Shown piece after piece: positions 1-5,908 of a DNA stretch of 6,739 nucleotides (within the stretch, counting starts at the first letter, position 1; every line of letters starts with the position of its first letter). This DNA comes from Hominicoprocola sp037419475. GTDB lineage: Bacteria; Bacillota; Clostridia; Oscillospirales; Oscillospiraceae. The notes beneath the pieces were generated by a model. That model did no database searches. It was not told where the DNA came from and worked only from the letters and a program-made list of their open reading frames with translations. Both the position numbers and the translations under genes were made by a program. The DNA is taken from NCBI GenBank assembly GCA_037419475.1, contig JAXYYF010000143.1:1-6739 (forward strand), written 5' to 3'.

Positions 1-139
1 GGAGGTCATACTTGGCCAGCAGCTCCTCCATCTTCTCCGGCAGCACGTCGCACACGGCGACGATGTTCAGTTTGTTGTTCAGGGCGGCCTTGATGTGGTT
101 GACCGCGATGCGGCCGCAGCCGATAAGCGCGTAGTTCAT
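1..139 (-). CDS. wbpB: Gfo/Idh/MocA family oxidoreductase, N-terminal fragment; likely UDP-GlcNAcA 3-dehydrogenase (WbpB-type)
   Basis: Only the first 46 codons are inside the window; the gene runs off the low-coordinate edge. The ATG at 139-137 opens MNYALIGCGRIAVNH, a Rossmann strand-turn-helix with the glycine motif G7-C-G9-R-I-A12. It is followed by the second beta strand IVAVCD, whose Asp31 is the usual acidic residue that binds the adenosine ribose of NAD. This is the standard start of Gfo/Idh/MocA oxidoreductases. The ribosome binding site AAGGATG begins immediately after the TAA stop of the upstream glycosyltransferase, leaving a 15 nt gap between genes, so the two are co-transcribed. 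Because WbpA-, WbpE- and WbpD-type genes lie just upstream, the best guess is the NAD-dependent enzyme that oxidises C3 of UDP-N-acetylglucosaminuronic acid. In the family this step is coupled to 2-oxoglutarate reduction. The catalytic residues are outside the window, so substrate is inferred from context only; another sugar oxidoreductase of the family is possible. Confidence 0.8.
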   Translation of the reverse strand, partial: MNYALIGCGRIAVNHIKAALNNKLNIVAVCDVLPEKMEELLAKYDL

Positions 140-154
140 AAGAAGCACATCCTT

Positions 155-1267
155 TTATTTTTCGTTCAAAATATCCTCATACAGGGCGAGGAGCTTTTTC
201 TCCTCCACGTCCCAGTTGAACTCCTCTTTCACGGCACGGCGGCCGTTTTCGCCCATCTGACGGGCCTCATCGGGGTGGTCTCTAAGATAGGTCAGCGCAT
301 GAGTGAGCTCGGCGACATTCTCAGGATCAACGCAGATGCCGCAGCGGTGCTTGTCCACCACTTTTTTGGCATAAGGATAATTGGAGATCAGGAAGGGAAG
401 CTGCGCTGCCATGTATTCATAGGTTTTCGTGGGGAGGTTATCCGTCGTATTGTTCTGTCCCACACTCAGTTCTGTCACTAACCCAACGGAAACACTGGAG
501 AGAAGCTTCCAAACGCCGGCGCGGTCAAGCTGCCCGCAGAAGGTCACCAGTCCCTTGCGATCCAGCTGCTGCAGCTCCTGACGGTAATCCTCAGAGGAGG
601 GAGCGCCACCAAAAAAGAGCGGGATATCCGCAGCTTCACAAGCTTGTACATTCTGCGTATTGCCCCGATCGGGACGAATCGGCCCGACGTATCCCGCGGA
701 AAAAACGTCCGCTGTTGAGCAAGAAGAGGATGGCAGCTCCTGAAGCAGCGGTACGTTATTAATCAGTGCCGTACAACGGCATTTACCGCTGAATGGATCC
801 CTTCCCTCAATCGTGCATGGGAATATAACAGCATCTATATCACGCAGGACACGGCGCTCATAAACGGTGTAAATGTGAGAGATGAGCCGCGCGATCCATC
901 GCGGGAGATACGGCTTGACTGCGATTTGTCTGGCATAGTCCTCATGGCTGTCGAAGATGACCCGCTTCCCGGCCCGCTTCAGCTTCAGGCCATAGGGCAG
1001 CAGCTCGGGATCGTGGAAGTGGTAGATATCCGCGTCCACGGCTTTTGCCGCTTCATAAACCCGTTTCGCACCCTCGGTCATTCGCTTCAGCCGGCCGGAT
1101 GGGATCTCCCCCACACCGACGACATGGACGCCGTTCTTTTCATAGCTTGCGCCGCGTTCGACAAGATAAACCTCATACCCGGCGCGCGCAAGAGAGACAC
1201 ACTCCTTATGAAAAATACGGATGTCCTCCGCGGGATGCGCGCTGGTCATGTGACAGACTTTTATCAT
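155..1267 (-). CDS. GT4-family glycosyltransferase (GT-B fold)
   Basis: A complete 370-residue cytoplasmic or membrane-associated glycosyltransferase of usual GT4 length, with no transmembrane segment evident. The N-terminal domain carries HFHDPELLPYGL (83-94) and FDSHED (105-110), a signature of a GT4 subgroup in polysaccharide clusters. The C-terminal donor domain starts near AGYVGPIRPDRG (191-202) and contains NLPTKTYEYMAA (277-288). This matches the second half of the GT4 E-x7-E region; the first Glu is replaced, as is common in this subgroup. The tail FNWDVEEKKLLALYE (350-364) is a typical closing helix. The ATG at 1267 has an AAGGAG site 8 nt upstream. It sits between wbpA-type and wbpB-type genes, so it is a plausible transferase for the diacetamido uronic acid or the residue next to it, but donor and acceptor cannot be read from sequence. 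Part of the gene (361-900) counts about 53% GC, against about 62% in samples of the neighbouring sugar genes, hinting at a separate origin. Confidence 0.92.
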   Translation of the reverse strand: MIKVCHMTSAHPAEDIRIFHKECVSLARAGYEVYLVERGASYEKNGVHVVGVGEIPSGRLKRMTEGAKRVYEAAKAVDADIYHFHDPELLPYGLKLKRAGKRVIFDSHEDYARQIAVKPYLPRWIARLISHIYTVYERRVLRDIDAVIFPCTIEGRDPFSGKCRCTALINNVPLLQELPSSSCSTADVFSAGYVGPIRPDRGNTQNVQACEAADIPLFFGGAPSSEDYRQELQQLDRKGLVTFCGQLDRAGVWKLLSSVSVGLVTELSVGQNNTTDNLPTKTYEYMAAQLPFLISNYPYAKKVVDKHRCGICVDPENVAELTHALTYLRDHPDEARQMGENGRRAVKEEFNWDVEEKKLLALYEDILNEK

Positions 1268-1336
1268 GTTGGAAACTCCTTGTTCTCTACATTTTCCGGA
1301 TGGGCTGTTCTTTTCCCCACGCCGTCCGAAGGCCGC

Positions 1337-2665
1337 TCACAGCCTCCAGAAGCGCAGGCCGGATGCCTTCAGCTCATCCATGCGGTACAGGCTCTTCACG
1401 TCGATCAGCACCCGCTCGTCGTTCGGAAGCTCCGCCTTATAAAGCTCCTTGAGCTGGGGCATGGACAGGGCGCGGAATTCGCTGTGACCGACCGCGATGA
1501 TCACGCAGTCTGCCTTTGGAAGCGCCTCAAACGGAACCAGCTCCACGCCGTATTCCTGTCTGGCCACCTCGGGGTCGGCCCACGGATCGGTGACAATGGG
1601 CATGATCTCGTATTCCTTCAGGCGGTCGATGATATCAACGACCTTGCTGTTGCGGGTGTCCGGGCAGTTCTCCTTAAAGGTAATGCCAAGAACGACCACC
1701 GTGGCCTTTTTTGGCGCCATGCCCGCCCCGATCATCTGCCGGATGGCGGCGTCCGCCACAAAACCGCCCATGCTGTCGTTGACCTTGCGGCCGCTGAGGA
1801 TGATCTGGCTGTGGTAGCCGAGCGCTTCGGCGGCATTGGTCAGGTAGTAGGGGTCCACGCCGATGCAGTGCCCGCCGACCAGACCGGGACGGAAGCCGAG
1901 GGCGTTCCACTTGGTATTCATGCCGTCCAGAACTTCGGCCGTGTCGATGTTCATGCGGTCGCAGATCATGGCGACCTCATTCATAAAGGCGATGTTGATA
2001 TCGCGCTGGCTGTTCTCCACCACCTTGACGGCCTCCGCCGTCCGGATGCTGGAGACCGGGAACGTACCGGCCTTGATCACGATGTCATAGACCTTTTTGA
2101 TCTCGCGGGCGGATTCCTCGTCCATGCCGGAGACGATCTTGCAGATGTTCGTCAGGGTATGGACGCAGTCGCCGGGGTTGATGCGCTCGGGAGAGTAGCC
2201 GATCTTCCAGTCCTCGCCGCACTTGAGGCCGGATTCTCTCTCAATAATGGGAACGCAGATATCCTCCGTCACGCCGGGGTAGACGGTGGATTCAAAAACC
2301 ACGATGCTGCCCGGCGTCAGATTCTGGCCGACCGCGCGGGAAGCACCCTCGACCGGACGCAGGTCGGGCGTGGTGTCGGGATTGACCGGCGTGGGAACGG
2401 CAACAATAATGAACCTTGCTTCCTTCAGGCGGGAGGCGTCCGAGGTAAATTCGACGGTGGTATTCCGAATGGCCTCCCCCACCTCATTGGTGGCGTCAAT
2501 GCCGCTGGCGTACTCGTTCACCCGCTTTTCATTGATGTCGAAGCCGATGACCGGGACATGCTTGGCAAACTCCACGGCAAGGGGCATACCCACATAGCCG
2601 AGGCCCACCACGGCCAGCTTTCCCTCCCCGCTGATGAGCCCCTGATAGATCGTATCAAACTCCAT
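1337..2665 (-). CDS. wbpA: UDP-N-acetyl-D-glucosamine 6-dehydrogenase (WbpA/TviB-type nucleotide sugar dehydrogenase)
   Basis: A complete 442-residue UDP-sugar dehydrogenase that should oxidise C6 of UDP-GlcNAc in two NAD-dependent steps to UDP-GlcNAcA, in the cytoplasm. The NAD-binding domain has VVGLGYVGMPLA (19-30) and Asp43 in GFDIN. The family motifs VAVPTPVN (88-95), STVYPGVTED (126-135) and YSPERINPGD (157-166) follow. The central helix has EAVKVVENSQRDINIAFMNE (211-230), a pattern of the WbpA/TviB class. The catalytic cysteine is Cys267 in GGHCIGVDPYYL, and the C-terminal UDP-binding domain has GITFKENCPDTRNS (327-340). All key residues are present and the length is normal. The ATG at 2665 follows an AGAGGAG site with about 7 nt spacing. 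It is the first committed step for the WbpB, WbpE and WbpD reactions encoded around it. A UDP-ManNAc (WecC-like) substrate is the main alternative, less likely given the neighbours. Confidence 0.93.
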   Translation of the reverse strand: MEFDTIYQGLISGEGKLAVVGLGYVGMPLAVEFAKHVPVIGFDINEKRVNEYASGIDATNEVGEAIRNTTVEFTSDASRLKEARFIIVAVPTPVNPDTTPDLRPVEGASRAVGQNLTPGSIVVFESTVYPGVTEDICVPIIERESGLKCGEDWKIGYSPERINPGDCVHTLTNICKIVSGMDEESAREIKKVYDIVIKAGTFPVSSIRTAEAVKVVENSQRDINIAFMNEVAMICDRMNIDTAEVLDGMNTKWNALGFRPGLVGGHCIGVDPYYLTNAAEALGYHSQIILSGRKVNDSMGGFVADAAIRQMIGAGMAPKKATVVVLGITFKENCPDTRNSKVVDIIDRLKEYEIMPIVTDPWADPEVARQEYGVELVPFEALPKADCVIIAVGHSEFRALSMPQLKELYKAELPNDERVLIDVKSLYRMDELKASGLRFWRL

Positions 2666-2687
2666 TTCTGTTCTCCTCTGTGCAGCG

Positions 2688-2709
2688 TTTCCCCTTGCCG
2701 GCGGGGAAA
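2688..2709 (-). other. Intergenic hairpin between the acetyltransferase and dehydrogenase genes
   Basis: A perfect 7-bp inverted repeat, TTTCCCC and GGGGAAA, is separated by an 8-nt loop. It sits 7 nt after the acetyltransferase stop codon and about 10 nt before the ribosome binding site of the dehydrogenase gene. In the transcript it would form a short stem with four G-C and three A-U pairs. No T tract follows on the transcribed strand, so it does not look like a Rho-independent terminator. An mRNA processing or stability element, or chance in GC-rich DNA, are the remaining readings. Confidence 0.4.
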
Positions 2710-2716
2710 GGCGGCG

Positions 2717-3301
2717 TTATTTGATCTCTTCGATTTGCGCTTCTTTTAACTGATACGTGCGTCCGCAGTCCGGGCAGCGGAAATTCCCGCCGCCGGATGG
2801 GCGCAGCACCTGCCCGCACGCGCAGGCCCAGCCTGCCTGCTTTGCCGGGACACCCAGCATCAGCGCGTGATCCGGAACATTGCAGGCAACCACCGCGCCC
2901 GCGCCGATCAGCGCCCAGCGGCCCACGGTATGGCCGCAGACGATCGTAGCGTTTGCGCCGATGGACGCGCCCTCTTTGATCAGCGTCTTGTGATAACCCG
3001 CGCTGCCCTTCGGATATTTGGCACGCGGGGTCAGGTCGTTGGTAAACACGCAGCTCGGGCCGCAGAACACATCGTCCTCCAGCTCCACGCCCTCATAGAG
3101 AGAGACGTTGTTTTGCAGCTTGCAGCCGTCCCCCACCTTCACGTGATTGCTGACATTGACGTTCTGCCCGAGCGAGCAGCGCTTGCCGATGCGCGCGCCG
3201 CGCTGGATGTGGCAGAAATGCCAGATCTTCGTGCCCTCGCCGATCTCCACGTCATCGTCGATGTAAGAACTTTCGTGGACGAAATAGTTCTTCTCCGCCA
3301 T
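2717..3301 (-). CDS. wbpD: UDP-2-acetamido-3-amino-2,3-dideoxy-D-glucuronate N-acetyltransferase (WbpD/WlbB-type) with C-terminal cysteine tail
   Basis: A 194-residue acetyl-CoA-dependent N-acetyltransferase of the left-handed beta-helix (hexapeptide repeat) class, acting as a trimer in this family. It should acetylate the C3 amine made by the aminotransferase, giving UDP-GlcNAc3NAcA. Hexapeptide turns run from about residue 12 (IDDDVEIGEGTKIWHF) to residue 150 (LMLGVPAKQAGW). The family motifs LGQNVNVSNHV, CKLQNNVSLYEGV and VFCGPSCVFTND are all present. After the helix comes a tail with C160-x-C162 and C176-x-x-C179, spaced like a small zinc ribbon. Two starts are possible: GTG at 3304, overlapping the upstream stop by 4 nt, and ATG at 3301, overlapping by 1 nt. 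I chose the ATG because GGAGG at 3309-3313 sits 7 nt from it but only 4 nt from the GTG. Numbering here is from that ATG. Substrate is inferred from neighbours; QdtC/FdtC-type acetyltransferases acting on dTDP-3-amino sugars are related. Confidence 0.9.
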   Translation of the reverse strand: MAEKNYFVHESSYIDDDVEIGEGTKIWHFCHIQRGARIGKRCSLGQNVNVSNHVKVGDGCKLQNNVSLYEGVELEDDVFCGPSCVFTNDLTPRAKYPKGSAGYHKTLIKEGASIGANATIVCGHTVGRWALIGAGAVVACNVPDHALMLGVPAKQAGWACACGQVLRPSGGGNFRCPDCGRTYQLKEAQIEEIK

Positions 3302-4428
3302 CACACTGCCTCCAGCACCGCATCGATGACCGTCTGCTGTTCCTCCGCCGTCAGATAGGGGTGCATGGGCAGGGAGAAGGTGCGCGCGCAGTAATCGTCA
3401 GCGTGATGGAAGCTCTCGCCGTAGCGCGGTTCGTCCGCAAACACCGGCAGCGCGTGCTGCGGCGTGGGATAGTAGATCATATTGGGAATGCCCTTTTCCG
3501 TCAGGCGGGCGATGATGCGGTCGCGCTGCTCGGTGTTCTTCGCCAGCAGGGCATACTGCGCCCAGGCCGACACGCTGCCCTCCGCCACGAAGGGCGTGGT
3601 AAACACACCGGCAAAGGCGGCGCTGTAGCGGCCCGCCACCGCTTGGCGGGCATCCATTTCATAATCGGCAAGCGCCTTGAGCTTGGGCAGCAGAATACCG
3701 GCCTGAAGATTGTCCAGACGGGAGTTCATGCCGATGCGGATATTGTCATACTTGCCGCCGGGGCCCTTGCCGTGAACGCAGAGCGAGCGCACGAGATCGT
3801 TCACCGCATCGTCGTCCGTAAACACCGCGCCGCCGTCGCCGTAGCAGCCGAGCGGCTTTGCCGGGAAAAAGGAGGTCGTGGCAATGCGGCCGAAGGAGCA
3901 GGCCTTCTTCCCCTTGTAGGAGGCTCCGAAGCTCTGGGCGGCGTCTTCGATCAGCGTCAGGCCGTATTTCTCGCAGATGGGGATGATCGCGTCATAGTCG
4001 CAGGGGTTGCCGAGAATATCCACGGCAACGACCGCCTTCGGCGTATATTTCCCCTCGGCGATGACCGCCTTGATCTGCCGCTCCAGACTCGCAGGGCAGA
4101 GCGTGTAGGTATCCGGCGCAATGTCGCAGAATACGGACACGGCGCCGAACATGGCGGCGGGCTCCGTGGAGGAAATGAAGGTCATGTCGGGAGCGAACAC
4201 AGCGTCGCCCGCCTTTACGCCGATGGCCATGAAAGCCAGCTGAAGCGCGTCCGTGCCGTTGGCACAGGTGATGCAGTGCCTGCGTCCGGTGAAGGCGGCA
4301 AGCTGCGCCTCCAGCTCCTTGACATAGCCGCCGCCGATGAACTGGGCGGAGGAGAGCACGGCTTGAATATTGGCGTCGATCTCCGGCTTGAGCGCGGCAT
4401 ACTGGGCTTTTAAATCGATAAACTGCAT
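3301..4428 (-). CDS. wbpE: DegT/DnrJ/EryC1/StrS sugar aminotransferase, UDP-3-keto-GlcNAcA C3 aminotransferase (WbpE-type)
   Basis: A complete 375-residue PLP-dependent fold-type I aminotransferase, of normal family length. With glutamate as amino donor it should convert the 3-keto intermediate from the WbpB-type enzyme to UDP-2-acetamido-3-amino-glucuronate. The 2-oxoglutarate released can feed NAD recycling in the WbpB step. Motifs: MQFIDLKAQYAALKPEI at the start, the phosphate-binding NGTDAL (57-62), EDAAQSFGA (161-169) with Asp162 facing the PLP ring nitrogen, and TSFFPAKPLGCYGDGGA (185-201). Lys191 is the Schiff-base lysine. NSRLDNLQAGIL (235-246) is also present. The ATG at 4428 has AGAGG upstream with about 8 nt spacing, and the gap to the upstream WbqC-family gene is 15 nt. 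Its TGA stop overlaps the acetyltransferase start. Other 3-amino sugar aminotransferases (QdtB, FdtB) look similar, so the exact substrate rests on the neighbouring dehydrogenase genes. Confidence 0.93.
   Translation of the reverse strand: MQFIDLKAQYAALKPEIDANIQAVLSSAQFIGGGYVKELEAQLAAFTGRRHCITCANGTDALQLAFMAIGVKAGDAVFAPDMTFISSTEPAAMFGAVSVFCDIAPDTYTLCPASLERQIKAVIAEGKYTPKAVVAVDILGNPCDYDAIIPICEKYGLTLIEDAAQSFGASYKGKKACSFGRIATTSFFPAKPLGCYGDGGAVFTDDDAVNDLVRSLCVHGKGPGGKYDNIRIGMNSRLDNLQAGILLPKLKALADYEMDARQAVAGRYSAAFAGVFTTPFVAEGSVSAWAQYALLAKNTEQRDRIIARLTEKGIPNMIYYPTPQHALPVFADEPRYGESFHHADDYCARTFSLPMHPYLTAEEQQTVIDAVLEAV
3309..3313 (-). promoter_or_regulatory. Ribosome binding site deciding the acetyltransferase start
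   Basis: GGAGG on the minus strand, embedded in the last codons of the aminotransferase gene. It is 7 nt from the ATG at 3301 and 4 nt from the alternative GTG at 3304, which favours the ATG. The stop and start codons are fused as TGATG, the arrangement expected for translational coupling of two consecutive pathway enzymes. Confidence 0.65.
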
Positions 4429-4443
4429 AGATCAAACCTCTTT

Positions 4444-5169
4444 CTATTCAAATTCATGGGTGGAACGGACATTCTCCCAGAATATGCGGCGGGATTCCTC
4501 GATGCCGCAGCACATCAGCATGTCCAGAACGGAAATGCCGGGAATAAACTCTTTGGAATTGCACTGGGGATAAATGGGATGGGTAAAATCCTGAAAAACG
4601 ATCTTCACGCCGTTTTCGGCGAACTTTTCACGGTCGAGATACGCCATCGACGCGCCGCGGCCGGAAAAATAGGTGTCCGCACCGATGGCGTTGCAGATGG
4701 CATACACCAGATCGGACCGCCTGCAATCGTGGTCATAGGAAACGTCCGACTGATAGATCAGCGGCGTTCGGATATCCAGAAGCCGGCGCACCAGCTCGAT
4801 GCTGCCGCAAGTCCAGCGGCAGATCGTAGGCTCGTTCCGCTGAAAAAATTCCTCCATGATCGGAAGCATTTCCTTCGCACCGGGCGCTCTCCGGTAATAA
4901 TTCCGCAGCGCGTTCATCTGCCGCTCCGTCCACTGCGGGTTATCCTTTGCGGCAAGCTCACGGTATTCGCGGTTGAGAAAATCCTTTGTATCGCCGGAGA
5001 TGGTGAGGAACTTCACCGCTCCGTTCGGGTCAAGAACACGGTTGCGGATCATCTGCGAGCTTTTTTCAAACTGTACCTGATCGAGCAGCACAAAGGCGTC
5101 CGCCTTCGCCATCTTATCGAAATACCCGATCCACGGGAAATAGTGGGGCTGGTGGATGGAGGCGTGCAT
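4444..5169 (-). CDS. WbqC-family protein, putative glycan-modifying transferase
   Basis: A complete 241-residue protein recognisable as the WbqC-like family by HQPHYFPWIGYFDKM (6-20), FVLLDQVQFEK (26-36), RNR (42-44), SGRGASMAYLD (169-179), FQDFTHPIYPQ (192-202) and SVLDMLMCCG (213-222). No signal peptide or membrane segment is seen, so it is probably cytoplasmic. The family occurs in O-antigen, capsule and related clusters. Its reaction is not established; my recollection is that an E. coli member was proposed to be a glycine transferase acting on an amino sugar. The ATG at 5169 lies 1 nt after the TAG stop of the deacetylase-like gene, with a GAGG site inside that gene's end, so the two are tightly coupled. 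The next gene starts 15 nt downstream. Because the locus makes a 3-amino sugar intermediate, acylation of an amino sugar is a reasonable but unproven role. Confidence 0.88.
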   Translation of the reverse strand: MHASIHQPHYFPWIGYFDKMAKADAFVLLDQVQFEKSSQMIRNRVLDPNGAVKFLTISGDTKDFLNREYRELAAKDNPQWTERQMNALRNYYRRAPGAKEMLPIMEEFFQRNEPTICRWTCGSIELVRRLLDIRTPLIYQSDVSYDHDCRRSDLVYAICNAIGADTYFSGRGASMAYLDREKFAENGVKIVFQDFTHPIYPQCNSKEFIPGISVLDMLMCCGIEESRRIFWENVRSTHEFE

Positions 5170-5170
5170 G

Positions 5171-5908
5171 CTACCGAACCTCGCTTTCTTTCATAATCGC
5201 GTCAAGCTCCGTAATGTTGTCCGCAAGAACGGCGTACCGCTGCCGGTTGGCAGCGTTCACAAAATCGGAAACCGTTTGCAAGAGCGTCTGCTCCGCTTCG
5301 CGATACCAGAACGGATGCGTCAGAAGATGCAGACGGTCATACGAGCCGCTGCGGATGATCTCATCCACCGGCTCGCGCCAGCGGCGGCGGCTGTCGGAGA
5401 GATATTTGAAATCATGGAAGAAGGTCTTTCCGTAAGAATTTACCATACCGGGGATCTGCAGATCGGCCTCCAGCGTTGTCCTCGAGGGCCGGTGCATGGA
5501 AACCGTTGTGACCGGCGCTTCCAGAATGGCGGAGAGCACCTCCCTCTCCCGCAGGATACGCTCCACGGTCTCTTCCGCCGTTCCCGACGGATAGGCCGCC
5601 TCGTCAAAGTGCAGGCCCAGCTCATGCCCCAGCGAGCGGATCTGCCGCAGCATGCGCAGCGACTGCGCGGAAGCCGGATTATAGAAATCCGTTCGGAGCA
5701 GAAGAAAATATGTGCTCCTTGCGCCGGCCGCGGCCTCCGTTTCCGCCATGCGGACGGCCTGCGCGATGTCCGTATCAATGTCGTGGCGCAGGATCACGCA
5801 GCGGGGATACGCTTGATAGTTGTGGTAATCGGTAAAGGCATAGCCGCCTTGACGCAGAAGAGAGAGCAGACTGCGGTATGCGGCATAGGTAAATTCCATT
5901 TTGTTCAC
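5171..5908 (-). CDS. Polysaccharide-deacetylase-like (NodB/CE4-related) protein with atypical metal motif
   Basis: A complete 245-residue protein resembling the polysaccharide deacetylase fold but lacking a signal peptide or membrane anchor, so it is probably cytoplasmic and may act on a sugar intermediate. Motif 1 is LRHDID (40-45), with Asp43 and Asp45. Motif 2 is GHELGLHFDEAAY (94-106). In classical CE4 enzymes a second metal-binding His falls four residues after the His equivalent to His100, and here that position is Ala104. SMHRPS (137-142) and LLTHPFW (195-201) supply further histidines, His139 and His198. Two starts are possible. GTG at 5908 overlaps the upstream TGA by 4 nt (GTGA). 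ATG at 5899 would begin MEFTYAAYRSLL, with longer spacing from the AAGGAAG site. Neither spacing is ideal; the GTG is used here. The WbqC-family gene follows after 1 nt, indicating a shared task. Substrate and whether it is an active deacetylase are unknown. Confidence 0.8.
   Translation of the reverse strand: MNKMEFTYAAYRSLLSLLRQGGYAFTDYHNYQAYPRCVILRHDIDTDIAQAVRMAETEAAAGARSTYFLLLRTDFYNPASAQSLRMLRQIRSLGHELGLHFDEAAYPSGTAEETVERILREREVLSAILEAPVTTVSMHRPSRTTLEADLQIPGMVNSYGKTFFHDFKYLSDSRRRWREPVDEIIRSGSYDRLHLLTHPFWYREAEQTLLQTVSDFVNAANRQRYAVLADNITELDAIMKESEVR

Noticed and set aside
1268..1336. Possible promoter or terminator in the largest intergenic gap
   Set aside because: I see no paired -35/-10 boxes and no stem followed by a T run; only the AAGGAG ribosome binding site of the next gene is clear.
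2688..2709. Reading the hairpin as a Rho-independent terminator
   Set aside because: No T tract follows on the transcribed strand, and the next pathway gene begins directly after it.
875..2749. Long plus-strand open frame of 624 codons opposite the dehydrogenase and glycosyltransferase genes
   Set aside because: It runs antisense to two well-supported genes, has no recognisable domain and a low-complexity composition rich in H, D, R and V. It reflects the GC-rich codon pattern of the real genes on the other strand.
3361..4413. Plus-strand open frame of 350 codons opposite the aminotransferase
   Set aside because: Mirror frame of a gene with complete PLP motifs; no family resemblance and no credible context for an opposite-strand gene.
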